A DNA stretch of 64,000 bases from Nocardia sp. CDC159 (GTDB lineage: Bacteria; Actinomycetota; Actinomycetes; Mycobacteriales; Mycobacteriaceae). Both the position numbers and the translations under genes were made by a program. The notes beneath the pieces are model-generated. The model had not been told where the DNA came from. It saw only the letters and a program-made list of their open reading frames with translations, and ran no database searches. Where the stretch lies: contig NZ_JAMRXH010000016.1 of assembly GCF_023740735.1 (NCBI RefSeq), positions 62,001 through 126,000 of the forward strand. Direction: 5' to 3'. Shown in pieces: positions 8,566 through 17,286 of this stretch; positions within the stretch are counted from its first letter, which is position 1, and every line of letters starts with the position of its first letter.

Positions 8566-9584
8566 CAGTGCGCCTTCCGCTGTTCTTCCTGGGTCGCGAC
8601 GGCGTTGGCGCCCAACACCTTCACCAGCACGAAGGCCACCGCGAAGATCATCAGGAAGGTGATCACCGACAGTGCCGAGGCACTGTTGGCGCCCTGGCGC
8701 ACCTGGTCGACCACGAGAATCGAAATGGTCCGGGTGTCCGGATTGCCCTGCGTCATGATCGCGGGCAGATCGTAGAGGCGCAGCGCGTCCATCGTGCGGA
8801 ACAGCACCGCTACCAGCAGTGCGGGCCGTAGCAGCGGCAGGGTGATCTGGGTGAACCGCTGCCACGCCGAGGCGCCGTCCACGCGGGCCGCCTCGTACAC
8901 ATCACCCGGAATCACCTGCAGCCCGGCCAGAATCAGCAGCGCCATGAACGGCGTGGTCTTCCAGACGTCGGCCACGATCACCGCGACCCGCGACCAGGTC
9001 GGATCGGTCTGCCACAGGATGTGGGTGCCCAGTACGCGATTGACCACCCCGTCGTACTGGAACATGAACTCCCACAACCGGGCGGTCACCGCGGTCGGGA
9101 TGGCCCACGGGATCAGCACCGCGGCCCGCAGCAGCGCGCGCCCGCGGAACGTCTTGCCCATGATCATGGCCATGCCCAGCCCGATGGTCGCCTCCAGGGC
9201 GACCGTGACGACCGTGAACAGCAGCGTGACCACGATCGCCGCCCAGAACTGGGAGCCGAGATTGCCGGTCGGACAGGACTCCACGCCGCCGGTCGGCAGC
9301 TGGCACTGCTGCAGCAACCAGTGCGTGTAGTTGGTGAACCCCGCATTGCCGCCCTCGACGAACATGCCGGTGGCCTCGTCGATCCCAGCGTCCTTCTGGA
9401 ACGACATCCACACCGCGCGCACGACTGGATAGCCGATGACGACGGCCAGGGCCAGCAGAACGGGGGCGACGAACAACCAGGGACGTCCGACGCCGTGCAG
9501 CAGGGTCGGCCGCCAACCGCCGCGCCGGGGCGGCGGCGGGGCGGCGGACGTCCCGGGGTCGATCACTCCCGAAGGATCCGACAC
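8565..9584 (-). CDS. Sugar ABC transporter permease, SugA-like
   Basis: MalF/SugA-type permease, 339 residues, with a short Pro-rich cytoplasmic N terminus, about six helices and an EAA loop (YEAARVDGASAWQRFTQITLPLL). A periplasmic stretch after helix 1 contains two cysteines. The GTG start at 9584 is preferred because GGAG lies eight bases upstream; the TTG at 9590 is only two bases from it. It is the middle gene of a binding protein-permease-permease operon. Confidence 0.9.
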   Translation of the reverse strand: MSDPSGVIDPGTSAAPPPPRRGGWRPTLLHGVGRPWLFVAPVLLALAVVIGYPVVRAVWMSFQKDAGIDEATGMFVEGGNAGFTNYTHWLLQQCQLPTGGVESCPTGNLGSQFWAAIVVTLLFTVVTVALEATIGLGMAMIMGKTFRGRALLRAAVLIPWAIPTAVTARLWEFMFQYDGVVNRVLGTHILWQTDPTWSRVAVIVADVWKTTPFMALLILAGLQVIPGDVYEAARVDGASAWQRFTQITLPLLRPALLVAVLFRTMDALRLYDLPAIMTQGNPDTRTISILVVDQVRQGANSASALSVITFLMIFAVAFVLVKVLGANAVATQEEQRKAH

Positions 9585-9630
9585 GTTCAACTCTCCTACG
9601 GGGCTGACTCGACAGGGGTGCGACCGGCCG

Positions 9631-10932
9631 TCAGGAACCGGCGGCCTCGATGCCCTTCTTCATGCCGGTGACGGCGTCGTCGACCGACTTGTTACCGGTC
9701 AGGGCAGCATAGGCATTGTCCTGGATGGCCTTCGAGACCGCGTTGTAGTACGGCGTGACCGGCCGCGGCACCGCGCTGGCGATCGAATCCTTGAGCGCGG
9801 GCAGATAGGGGAACTTCGCGATCAGGGCCGGATCGTCGTACAGCGAGGCGCGCACGGGCGGGAACGCGCCCTCGGCGACGATGCGCTGGGCGTCCTCACT
9901 GATCAGGAAGCGCAGGAAGTCCAGCGCGGTGGCCTTGTGCTTGGAGAAGGCGCTGATGGCCGCGTTGTAACCACCGAGCGTGGACGCGCCGATGCCGTCC
10001 TTGCCGGGCAGCGGCGCGACGGCCGTATCGCCCTTGACCACCGAGGTATCCGCGTTGGCCACGCCGAAGAAGTTCGGCCAGGTGCGCAGGAACAGCAGTT
10101 TGCCCTGGGCGAAGGCGTTCTGGCTCTCCGGCTCCTTGAAGGAGATGGCCTCCTTGGGGATGTCGCCGTTCTTGTAGGCGTCGACGAGCACCTGCAAACC
10201 CGCGCGCGACTGCGGGCTGTCCACCGTCGGGGTCTTGCCGTCCGGGCCGACGAAGGTGCCGCCGTAGGCGTTGATGACCTCGGCCGAGTTCACGGTCAGA
10301 CCCTCGTAGGGCGCGAATTGCCCGGCGTAGCAGCCGATCCCCTTCTCGCGGGCGATATTGCAGTTGTTCAGCAGCTCCGACCAGGTCTTGGGCGGGTTGG
10401 GCACCAGATCCTTGCGGTAGTACAGCAGGCCGCCGTTGGTGTTGCGCGGCGCGGCGTAGAGGGTGCCCTTGTAGGTCGCGCTGGCCACGGTCGGCGACAG
10501 CAGCGTCGAGGTGTCGATCGAGAAGGAATCCTTCAGCGGCTGAATCCAGCCCTTGGCGGCGAATTCGGCCGTCCACGGCACGTCCAGCGCCATCACGTCG
10601 TAGTCGGACTGCTTGGCCTTCAGGTGCTGGGCCAGGTCGTCGTACTGCTGGGAGGCGTCGTTGGACTGCTCCTTGAAGGTGACCTTCTCGTCCGGATGCG
10701 CGGCGTTCCACCGCTCGATGAGGTTCTTCACCGCACCGGTCTCGGTGGTGTCCTTGCCCTCCACATAGGTGATCGGGCCGCGGCCGTCGAGATTTTCGGA
10801 GGTCGGGTTGTTGCCGCCACCGCTTCCGCACGCACTCGCGAAGGTCGCGGTCAGCAGCGCGGCCGAGGCGACGGCCAGCGCGGCGCGGGACACGAGGGAC
10901 GAGCGTCGTGACGACACCGTGTTCAAAGCCAT
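9631..10932 (-). CDS. Extracellular sugar-binding lipoprotein, LpqY-like
   Basis: Solute-binding lipoprotein of 433 residues for the SugA/SugB-like permeases. A signal peptide ends in a somewhat degenerate lipobox with the lipid-anchored Cys at residue 35 (ASACGSGGG). The mature part has features shared with LpqY, namely MALDVPWTAEFA and PVRASLYDDP, so trehalose is the likeliest ligand, though a related alpha-glucoside cannot be excluded. ATG at 10932 has GGAG five bases upstream. First gene of the importer operon; the matching ATPase may be the one at 19232-20314. Confidence 0.88.
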   Translation of the reverse strand: MALNTVSSRRSSLVSRAALAVASAALLTATFASACGSGGGNNPTSENLDGRGPITYVEGKDTTETGAVKNLIERWNAAHPDEKVTFKEQSNDASQQYDDLAQHLKAKQSDYDVMALDVPWTAEFAAKGWIQPLKDSFSIDTSTLLSPTVASATYKGTLYAAPRNTNGGLLYYRKDLVPNPPKTWSELLNNCNIAREKGIGCYAGQFAPYEGLTVNSAEVINAYGGTFVGPDGKTPTVDSPQSRAGLQVLVDAYKNGDIPKEAISFKEPESQNAFAQGKLLFLRTWPNFFGVANADTSVVKGDTAVAPLPGKDGIGASTLGGYNAAISAFSKHKATALDFLRFLISEDAQRIVAEGAFPPVRASLYDDPALIAKFPYLPALKDSIASAVPRPVTPYYNAVSKAIQDNAYAALTGNKSVDDAVTGMKKGIEAAGS

Positions 10933-11061
10933 CGATACTCCAGAGTCGAAGACGAGTACAGCCGCCTAACCGTGAGCGCGAGCACACTCAGCCGGTTGCA
11001 CAAGGCAAGATACATTGTCTACACCGGATTGTGTCGTCCGGTTCTCGTATCCTGACTGGCG

Positions 11062-11898
11062 ATGTCGACCCAGCTGACTCAGGACAAACTGCTCACCCGC
11101 ATCGGCGGGCTGCTGCGCCAGGCCGAGTCGACCGACAACGAACACGAGGCCGAGGCGTTTCTCGCTGCCGCACAACGGCTCGCGACCCGTTCGTCGATCG
11201 ATCTGGCGGTGGCGCGCGCCCATGTGGCCGGGCGGGAGCGCCGGGCCACGCCGGTGCAGCGCATCATCCCGATCGGCGAGGCCGGTAAACGGGGGCTGCG
11301 CACCTATGTGCAGCTGTTCGTGGCGATCGCCGCGGCCAACGACGTGCGCTGCGATGTGGCCCGCTCGTCGACCCAGGTGTACGCCTACGGATTCGACACC
11401 GACATCGCCACCTGCGAGGCGCTCTACACCAGCCTGCTGGTCCAGATGGTGCGGGCCTCGGATCACTACATCAAATCCGGGCAGTACAAGTCGGCGACGG
11501 TGGAGAAGGTGGTCGTCGAGAAGCGCTGGGGCCGAAAAGTTCGGCGGCGCATACAGGCACCTGTCGCAGCTGTGACGGCGCGATTGAATTTCCAGATGGC
11601 CTTCGCCGCGCGGGTCGGTAAGCGCCTGGCCGAGGTGAAGGCCGATGTCGAGGCCGAGGCGAAGGCCGAGCCCGTGGCCGCCGCGGGCACCGCGGTGGCG
11701 CTGCGCGACAAGGAACTCGAATTGCACGACTTCTACAGCCGCACCTCCGAGGCGCGCGGGACGTGGCGGGGCCCGCAGGAATCGGCGAGCTATTCGTCCG
11801 ACGCCCGCCGCGCCGGGGATCGGGCCGGGCGCGCCGCGCGCCTGGGAACCGCGCCCGAACTGGGCGCCGCTCGCGGGCAACTCGGCTCCGGTCGATGA
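11062..11898 (+). CDS. DUF2786 domain-containing protein
   Basis: A 278-residue protein with an N-terminal DUF2786 region (LLTRIGGLLRQAESTDNEHEAEAF, about residues 9-45). The rest is unassigned, with a basic central part and a disordered, charged C-terminal tail. Its function is unknown. Its last four bases overlap the start of the next gene (ATGA), a predicted metallohydrolase; DUF2786 and that family are commonly paired in mycolic-acid actinobacteria, which suggests that the two products act together. Confidence 0.85.
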   Translation: MSTQLTQDKLLTRIGGLLRQAESTDNEHEAEAFLAAAQRLATRSSIDLAVARAHVAGRERRATPVQRIIPIGEAGKRGLRTYVQLFVAIAAANDVRCDVARSSTQVYAYGFDTDIATCEALYTSLLVQMVRASDHYIKSGQYKSATVEKVVVEKRWGRKVRRRIQAPVAAVTARLNFQMAFAARVGKRLAEVKADVEAEAKAEPVAAAGTAVALRDKELELHDFYSRTSEARGTWRGPQESASYSSDARRAGDRAGRAARLGTAPELGAARGQLGSGR

Positions 11899-12407
11899 GC
11901 CCACGCGACGCCCAGCGGGCCCGGGTCTACGACGGGGAGGGGCTGGTGCGGCGCATGTTCGACCGTGCCGACCAGACCGGGGTGCGCACGGTCGTGCTGC
12001 ACGGCTCGCAGCTCACGCTGCCGGTCGAGCGACGGTTCGCCTCGGTGGCGTCGGTGCAGGACTATGCCGATCGCGTGCTGGCGCTGAATTGGGTTCGCAC
12101 GCAATGGGATCGGTCCACCGCGCCGCTGACCGTCCGCGCCCGTGCGGGTACCACCGCCGCGCATTACGAGTCCGATCGCGCCGTCCTGGCCGTTCCGCTG
12201 CATACCCGCGGAACCGCCTGGGCCCTGCGGGAATTGGTGATCCTGCACGAACTCGCCCATCACCTCGAGCCGGTACCCGCCGAGCTGGCTCCGCACGGCC
12301 CCGAATTCTGCACCCGCTATGTCGAATTGGTCGACGGTGTGATCGGCCCCGAGGCCGCCCTGATCCTGCGCACCACGCTGCTCGGCTGCGGCGTGCGGCT
12401 GGGCTGA
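11895..12407 (+). CDS. Putative zinc metallohydrolase, TIGR04338 family
   Basis: A 170-residue protein with the zinc-protease-like motif HELAHH at 118-123 and a downstream HGPEF histidine at 134, the expected third ligand. No signal peptide or membrane segment, so cytoplasmic. ATG at 11895 overlaps the DUF2786 stop (ATGA), implying coupled translation. The substrate is unknown; 'hydrolase' rests only on the motif. A run of seven T follows the stop codon but without a convincing hairpin. Confidence 0.85.
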   Translation: MSPRDAQRARVYDGEGLVRRMFDRADQTGVRTVVLHGSQLTLPVERRFASVASVQDYADRVLALNWVRTQWDRSTAPLTVRARAGTTAAHYESDRAVLAVPLHTRGTAWALRELVILHELAHHLEPVPAELAPHGPEFCTRYVELVDGVIGPEAALILRTTLLGCGVRLG

Positions 12408-12515
12408 ATTTTTTTCGATAAGGGGTGCGGCTGTCCGAAAAGGCGGATGACGTGCCGACCCCGGCGTGGCACCGTCTAGGGGGAGAGGTTGCGGTGCGAT
12501 TCGAAGGGAGTGGCG

Positions 12516-13379
12516 ATGAAGCTCGAGGCCGGGCAGGTAGCGGTGATCACGGGGGCCGCGAACGGGATCGGGGAGGCGCTGGCGCGGGAGCTCAGCGGGC
12601 GCGGATTGCGTGTTGTGCTGGCCGATCTCGAGGATGAGCGGCTCGCCGAGGTGGTCGACGGGCTCGACGGCGAGGCGGTGGCGGTGCCGACCGATGTCGC
12701 CGACGCCGACCAGGTGCAGCGGCTGGCCGATACCGCGCTGGACCGCTTCGGCGCGGTGGACCTGCTGTTCAACAACGCGGGAATGGGTGTGGGCGGGCCG
12801 ATTTGGCAGGTGAGCGCCGAACAGTGGCAGCGGGTGCAGGCCGTGAACGTGGGTGGGGTGGTCAACGGTATCCGCTCCTTCGTTCCGGCCATGGTGGCGG
12901 CGGGGCGCGGGCACGTCGTCAATACGGCCTCGGTGGCGGGCATCACCGCCGGTGCGTTCAACGCCCCCTATATCGTCAGCAAACACGGGGTGGTGGCCCT
13001 GTCGGAATCACTGCAGGCCGAATTGTCCATCGTGGCACCGGGAGTCGGCGTCACCGTCGTATGCCCCGGCCCGGTCGACACTCGATTGCTTCGCGGGCTC
13101 CTCGACGCCGTCGAGGGGCTGACGCCCGAGCGGCTGCGGGGCGTCCCCGGCGCGGAGTGGATGGCCGAGTTCACCCCCGAGCAGTGGGAGCGATTCCGGC
13201 CCGGCGTCGAAATGCTCGCCGCGATGAAGGAGGACGTCGTGTCGGCCGCGCGCGCCGCCGAGATGATTCTCACCGCGGTCGAATCCGATCGGCTCTACGT
13301 CACCACCCATCCGGGCTACGCCGTGGCGGCGCGGGACCGCGTCGAGCGCATGATCACCGATCTGGAGGCGTCGGCCTGA
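12516..13379 (+). CDS. Short-chain dehydrogenase/reductase
   Basis: NAD(P)-dependent oxidoreductase of the classical SDR fold, 287 residues. Cofactor motif TGAANGIG at 12-19, NNAG near 86, catalytic Ser139, Tyr152 and Lys156 (YIVSK). An Asp (LADLED) after the second strand suggests preference for NAD(H). ATG at 12516 has AAGGGAG five bases upstream. It is monocistronic as far as can be seen; substrate unknown. Confidence 0.9.
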   Translation: MKLEAGQVAVITGAANGIGEALARELSGRGLRVVLADLEDERLAEVVDGLDGEAVAVPTDVADADQVQRLADTALDRFGAVDLLFNNAGMGVGGPIWQVSAEQWQRVQAVNVGGVVNGIRSFVPAMVAAGRGHVVNTASVAGITAGAFNAPYIVSKHGVVALSESLQAELSIVAPGVGVTVVCPGPVDTRLLRGLLDAVEGLTPERLRGVPGAEWMAEFTPEQWERFRPGVEMLAAMKEDVVSAARAAEMILTAVESDRLYVTTHPGYAVAARDRVERMITDLEASA

Positions 13380-13450
13380 GTGGTCGTGCCGCGGGGGCGG
13401 CGGCTTTACACTGCTGAGAATTCGTTGGGGACGAACGATGAGGGGGGATC

Positions 13451-16297
13451 ATGGCGGGTGCGCCGGAAACGATCGAGCTGGGGACGATCGACGGTGTCCA
13501 GTTCGCGGTGGCGGAGACGAGTGAGCCGTGGGCGCTGGAGATCGATGCGATCGTCGTCTCGGTGGGCAGTGGTCTCGGCCTGCTGGGTGGTGCGTTGCGA
13601 AACCGATTCCCGGACGCGGCATGGGATGAAATCCCGTATCGGGCGGTGACTTCCGAGCAGCCGTATGTGCTGCCCCTGCCCGCCGCCGCGCGGCCGGGTA
13701 TGCCGCTCGCGCGCGCGATCCTGGTCAGCGTGCACGGGCGGGAGGTCCAGCTCAACGGCATTGCCACCGGTGATGTCACCGATGAGTCGGTGCATGCCGC
13801 CACCGTCCGATCGCTCGAGGTGGCGCGCGCGACCGGCGCGCGTGCGATCGGACTGCCGCTGCTCGCGACCGGAGCTCTCGGACTTCCGGCCCGGTCGGTG
13901 GCGCGGGTGATGGTTCCGGCGGCGGTCGCGACGATGCGGAAGATGACCGAGCGCGGCGCGGACAAGTTGATCTTCATCTGCCAGCGAGACGTGGCCGTCG
14001 AGGCCATTCGGGCCGAGTTCGAAGCGGTCGCGGCGGCCGTGGCCAGCCCCGAGCTCGCCGGCGGGGTCTGCAGCGATCTGGTCGATCCCAACCGCGGAAT
14101 TCCGTTGTCCCACGATCGGCTCGGCGTCGCACCCTATGTCTCGATGCTCGCCACCGTCATCGCCGACCAGGCCACACCGTTGCCGCTGTCGCTGGGCGTC
14201 TTCGGCGAATGGGGCTCCGGAAAGAGCTTTTTCATGGCGATGCTGCGCGATCGGATCGACGGACTCGCCATGTCCGGCAATCCGCGCTACTGCCGGGAGA
14301 TCGTCCAGATCGGTTTCAACGCCTGGCATTACACCGATACGAATCTGTGGGCCAGCCTCGGTGACGAGATATTCCGGCAGCTGGCCGGCACCGGTGCGAG
14401 CGCGTCGGATCGGGCCGAACGGCTGCGGGCCGAGCTGGCCGAGCGTCTGGACCAGCGTCGTCAGCTGGAGCTGGCCACGGAGCAGGCGCGTGCCACGGTG
14501 GCGCGGTTGCAGGCGCAGGTCAACGAGGCGGTGGCGCGCCGTGAGAGCACGGCGCTGAATCTGCTGGACGCCCTGCGCAATTCGGAGACCTTCCGGCACA
14601 CCACCGACCTGCTGTGGCGTGAACTCGGTATCGCCGATGCCAAGGAGCAGGCGCACGTCCTGGTCGGCGAGCTGGACGGTTCGCTCGACGAGGCCGATAC
14701 GCTGCGCCGGGCGTCGCGGTCCCGGATCGGCCTGCTGTCGCTGACCGCGGCGGTGGCGCTGCTGGGTCTCGGCCTGCTGATTCCGGCCCTGGCCGCCGGG
14801 ATGAAGAACTATCTTGCCCTCGGTTCGGGCCTGTCCGCGTTGGTGACCGGGCTCGGCGGCCTCGCCTATCTGGCGAGCCGGGGCCATTCGGGGCTGCGCA
14901 AACTCCGGCAGCTGAGCGAGGAACTGCGCGGCGAGATGCACGATGCGGCCGAGCGCGCGGTCGGCGACCAGATGGCGGGCACCCTGGCCAAACTGCGTGC
15001 GGCCCAGGCGGATCAGCGCGTCGCCCAGGCCCAGCTCGACGATGTCATCGCGCATGTGGGTGAGCTCGGCCGTCGCCTCGCCCAGCTCGCGCCCGGGCAG
15101 CGGCTCTACACCTTCCTCGCCGAGCGCGCCCAGGGCGACGCCTACGCCGGCAACCTCGGCCTGGTCTCGACGATTCGAAAAGACTTCGAGCAACTCGTCA
15201 CCCTCATGAACGAATGGCGTGCCGATCCCCACCCCGCGGACGGCCGCCGCCCGATCGACCGGGTGGTGCTCTACATCGACGATCTCGATCGCTGCTCCCC
15301 CGCACAGGTCGTGGACGTGCTGCAGGCCGTGCATCTGCTGCTGGCCTTCGAATTGTTCGTCGTCGTGGTGGGTGTGGATCCGCGCTGGCTGCTGCGCTCG
15401 CTGCGCAGCCGGTACGCCGATCTGCTGCTGGCCGATGCGGCCGACGACAACAACGCGCACTGGCATTCGCCCGAGGACTATCTGGAGAAGATCCTGAACG
15501 TCCCGCTGATCCTGCCGCGCATGTCGGCCGGTGGTCTCGGCAGATTGCTGCAGTCCTTCGCCGGTCCGCCACCCGGGCCGCAGCGCGAGGAATCCGGCGC
15601 GGTGAATACGAGGGCGCCGCTGCGGGGCAGGCCGATGGCGAGCGACGACGTGGCATCGATCCCGATCGAGCCCGGCTCCGAGGTCGCGACCCAGCAACTG
15701 AATCCGATCGCGGCCGAGCCGCCGCACCCGCTCACCGAACCGGAGTTGACGGTGCTGGGCGCCTTCGATCTGTTCGTGGAGACGCCGCGTGAGGCCAAGC
15801 GAATGCTCAACCTCTATCGGATGATTCGGGCGACCCGCGATCTGTCCTCGTCGTCGCGATTCCTCGGCCTCGACGGGCGGCCGGGTGAGTTCGAGGCCGT
15901 GGCGGTGCTGCTCGGCATGCTGGCCGCGCAGTCGTGTGTGCTCGGTGCGATGTTCGACGCCACCCCGAATCCGGGCGCTCGCATCGGTGGTGGGCTGGCC
16001 CATCGGCGTCCCGATCTGGCCTGGTCCGATTTCGTCGCCGATCTCGAACCGCGCTGGTCGGGCAGCGGGCGATCGAACGGCATCGTCGGCACGGTGCCCG
16101 ACAACCATGTCGCGCACTGGTACCGGTTGTATCGGGGCCTGCTGACCGTCAGCAAGGTGATCACCTTCACAGATTTGCGGGATCTGCAGCTCTGGCTGCC
16201 CCGGATCCGCTGCTTCTCCTACGTCATCCTGCCCGCCGTCGCTCCCCCGCCCGCCGATGCGGTCCGGGATCCGGCCTGGATCGAATACTCACATTAG
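13451..16297 (+). CDS. Macro-domain/KAP P-loop NTPase fusion with inserted membrane hairpin
   Basis: A 948-residue multidomain protein. Residues 1-195 resemble a macro (ADP-ribose-binding) domain: IDAIVVSVGSGLGLLGG near 31-47 and GLPLLATGALGLP near 134-146. From about 220 a KAP-type NTPase follows: Walker A GEWGSGKS at 252-259, a long helical insertion of about 320-600 with two membrane helices (about 428-449 and 456-475), Walker B VVLYIDDLDR at 605-614 and GVDPRWLL at 641-648. KAP proteins include the F-plasmid exclusion protein PifA; membrane helices inside the NTPase are typical. ATG at 13451 follows GAGGGGGG. It stands alone between an SDR and convergent menC, with which its 3' end overlaps by 9 bp. 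A role in phage defence or ADP-ribose signalling is inference. Confidence 0.85.
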   Translation: MAGAPETIELGTIDGVQFAVAETSEPWALEIDAIVVSVGSGLGLLGGALRNRFPDAAWDEIPYRAVTSEQPYVLPLPAAARPGMPLARAILVSVHGREVQLNGIATGDVTDESVHAATVRSLEVARATGARAIGLPLLATGALGLPARSVARVMVPAAVATMRKMTERGADKLIFICQRDVAVEAIRAEFEAVAAAVASPELAGGVCSDLVDPNRGIPLSHDRLGVAPYVSMLATVIADQATPLPLSLGVFGEWGSGKSFFMAMLRDRIDGLAMSGNPRYCREIVQIGFNAWHYTDTNLWASLGDEIFRQLAGTGASASDRAERLRAELAERLDQRRQLELATEQARATVARLQAQVNEAVARRESTALNLLDALRNSETFRHTTDLLWRELGIADAKEQAHVLVGELDGSLDEADTLRRASRSRIGLLSLTAAVALLGLGLLIPALAAGMKNYLALGSGLSALVTGLGGLAYLASRGHSGLRKLRQLSEELRGEMHDAAERAVGDQMAGTLAKLRAAQADQRVAQAQLDDVIAHVGELGRRLAQLAPGQRLYTFLAERAQGDAYAGNLGLVSTIRKDFEQLVTLMNEWRADPHPADGRRPIDRVVLYIDDLDRCSPAQVVDVLQAVHLLLAFELFVVVVGVDPRWLLRSLRSRYADLLLADAADDNNAHWHSPEDYLEKILNVPLILPRMSAGGLGRLLQSFAGPPPGPQREESGAVNTRAPLRGRPMASDDVASIPIEPGSEVATQQLNPIAAEPPHPLTEPELTVLGAFDLFVETPREAKRMLNLYRMIRATRDLSSSSRFLGLDGRPGEFEAVAVLLGMLAAQSCVLGAMFDATPNPGARIGGGLAHRRPDLAWSDFVADLEPRWSGSGRSNGIVGTVPDNHVAHWYRLYRGLLTVSKVITFTDLRDLQLWLPRIRCFSYVILPAVAPPPADAVRDPAWIEYSH

Positions 16298-17260
16298 TGA
16301 GCGCACCCGGTCCAGCCGCGCGCGCCACCACCGCTCGCGCTCCGGATCCGGGTGGCGCAAGCGCGCGAGCAGCTCCGGATCCGGCCGCGGGGGCCCGACG
16401 GGAACGGGGAGGTAGCCATCGACGGGGCGCAGCGAGTCGTCGACCACATCGCCCTCGAACAGGTCGATCGTGCCCAGGCCGCAGGCGAATTCGAGGTCGG
16501 GAAGGGCGGCGGCGAGGGCGAGCTGGGCGCCGAGCCCGATGCTGGTCTCCAGTGCCGAGGACACCACACAGGGCAGCCCGGCCGCCTCGGCGACCCGCAG
16601 GGCGCGGCGGACACCGCCGAGGGGAGTGCATTTCAGGACGGCGATATCGGCGGCCCCGGCGACGGCCACGCGCAGCGGATCCTCGGCCCGACGGATGGAT
16701 TCGTCGGCGGCGATGCGGACATCCACGCGGCGGCGCACCGCGGCCAGTTCCTCGATCGATCGGCACGGCTGCTCGACGTACTCCAAACCGCCTGCGGCAC
16801 GGTCGATTCGGCCAATGTGCGACACCGCGGTGTCCACATCCCAGACCGCATTGGCATCCACCCGGATCGCCCCGCCGGGGCCGAGCGCGTCCCGGACGGC
16901 GGCCACTCGGTCCAGATCCTCCGGCAGGGAATCGAGATGGTCGGCCACCTTGACCTTGGCGGTGCGGCAGCCGGAGCCGGCGACGATGGCGTGGGCACGC
17001 TCGGGATCCACCGCGGGCACCGTGCAGTTGACGGGGATGCGTTCGCGCCGGGGCTCCGGCCAGCCGATCGTGATCTGTTCGACGGCGGTGGCCAGCCAGT
17101 TCGCGGCCTCCCGGTCGTCGTATTCGGGGAACGGGCAGAACTCGCCCCAGCCGAGTGGGCCCTCGAGCAGCACGCCCTCCCGCACGGTGATACCGCGAAA
17201 GCGGTTCCGCAGCGGTATGGCGTAGACGACGGCGGCTTCCCAATTCGGCTGGTCGCTCAC
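16289..17260 (-). CDS. menC: o-Succinylbenzoate synthase
   Basis: Enolase-superfamily enzyme of menaquinone biosynthesis that dehydrates SHCHC to o-succinylbenzoate. The 323-residue protein shows the KxK acid-base motif (AKVKV, Lys102/Lys104), metal ligands Asp135, Glu163 (VEQPC) and Asp186 (AADES), and Lys210 (VLKCTPLGG). All expected catalytic residues are present. It is not flanked by other men genes here. It converges with the macro-KAP gene, overlapping its end by 9 bp. Confidence 0.93.
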   Translation of the reverse strand: MSDQPNWEAAVVYAIPLRNRFRGITVREGVLLEGPLGWGEFCPFPEYDDREAANWLATAVEQITIGWPEPRRERIPVNCTVPAVDPERAHAIVAGSGCRTAKVKVADHLDSLPEDLDRVAAVRDALGPGGAIRVDANAVWDVDTAVSHIGRIDRAAGGLEYVEQPCRSIEELAAVRRRVDVRIAADESIRRAEDPLRVAVAGAADIAVLKCTPLGGVRRALRVAEAAGLPCVVSSALETSIGLGAQLALAAALPDLEFACGLGTIDLFEGDVVDDSLRPVDGYLPVPVGPPRPDPELLARLRHPDPERERWWRARLDRVRSLM

Positions 17261-17286
17261 CGGCTCACCCTATCGCCGTGCGTGGC

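Noticed and set aside
12408..12435. T-run after the TIGR04338 gene as an intrinsic terminator
   Set aside because: The seven T lie after the stop codon but no stable hairpin precedes them.
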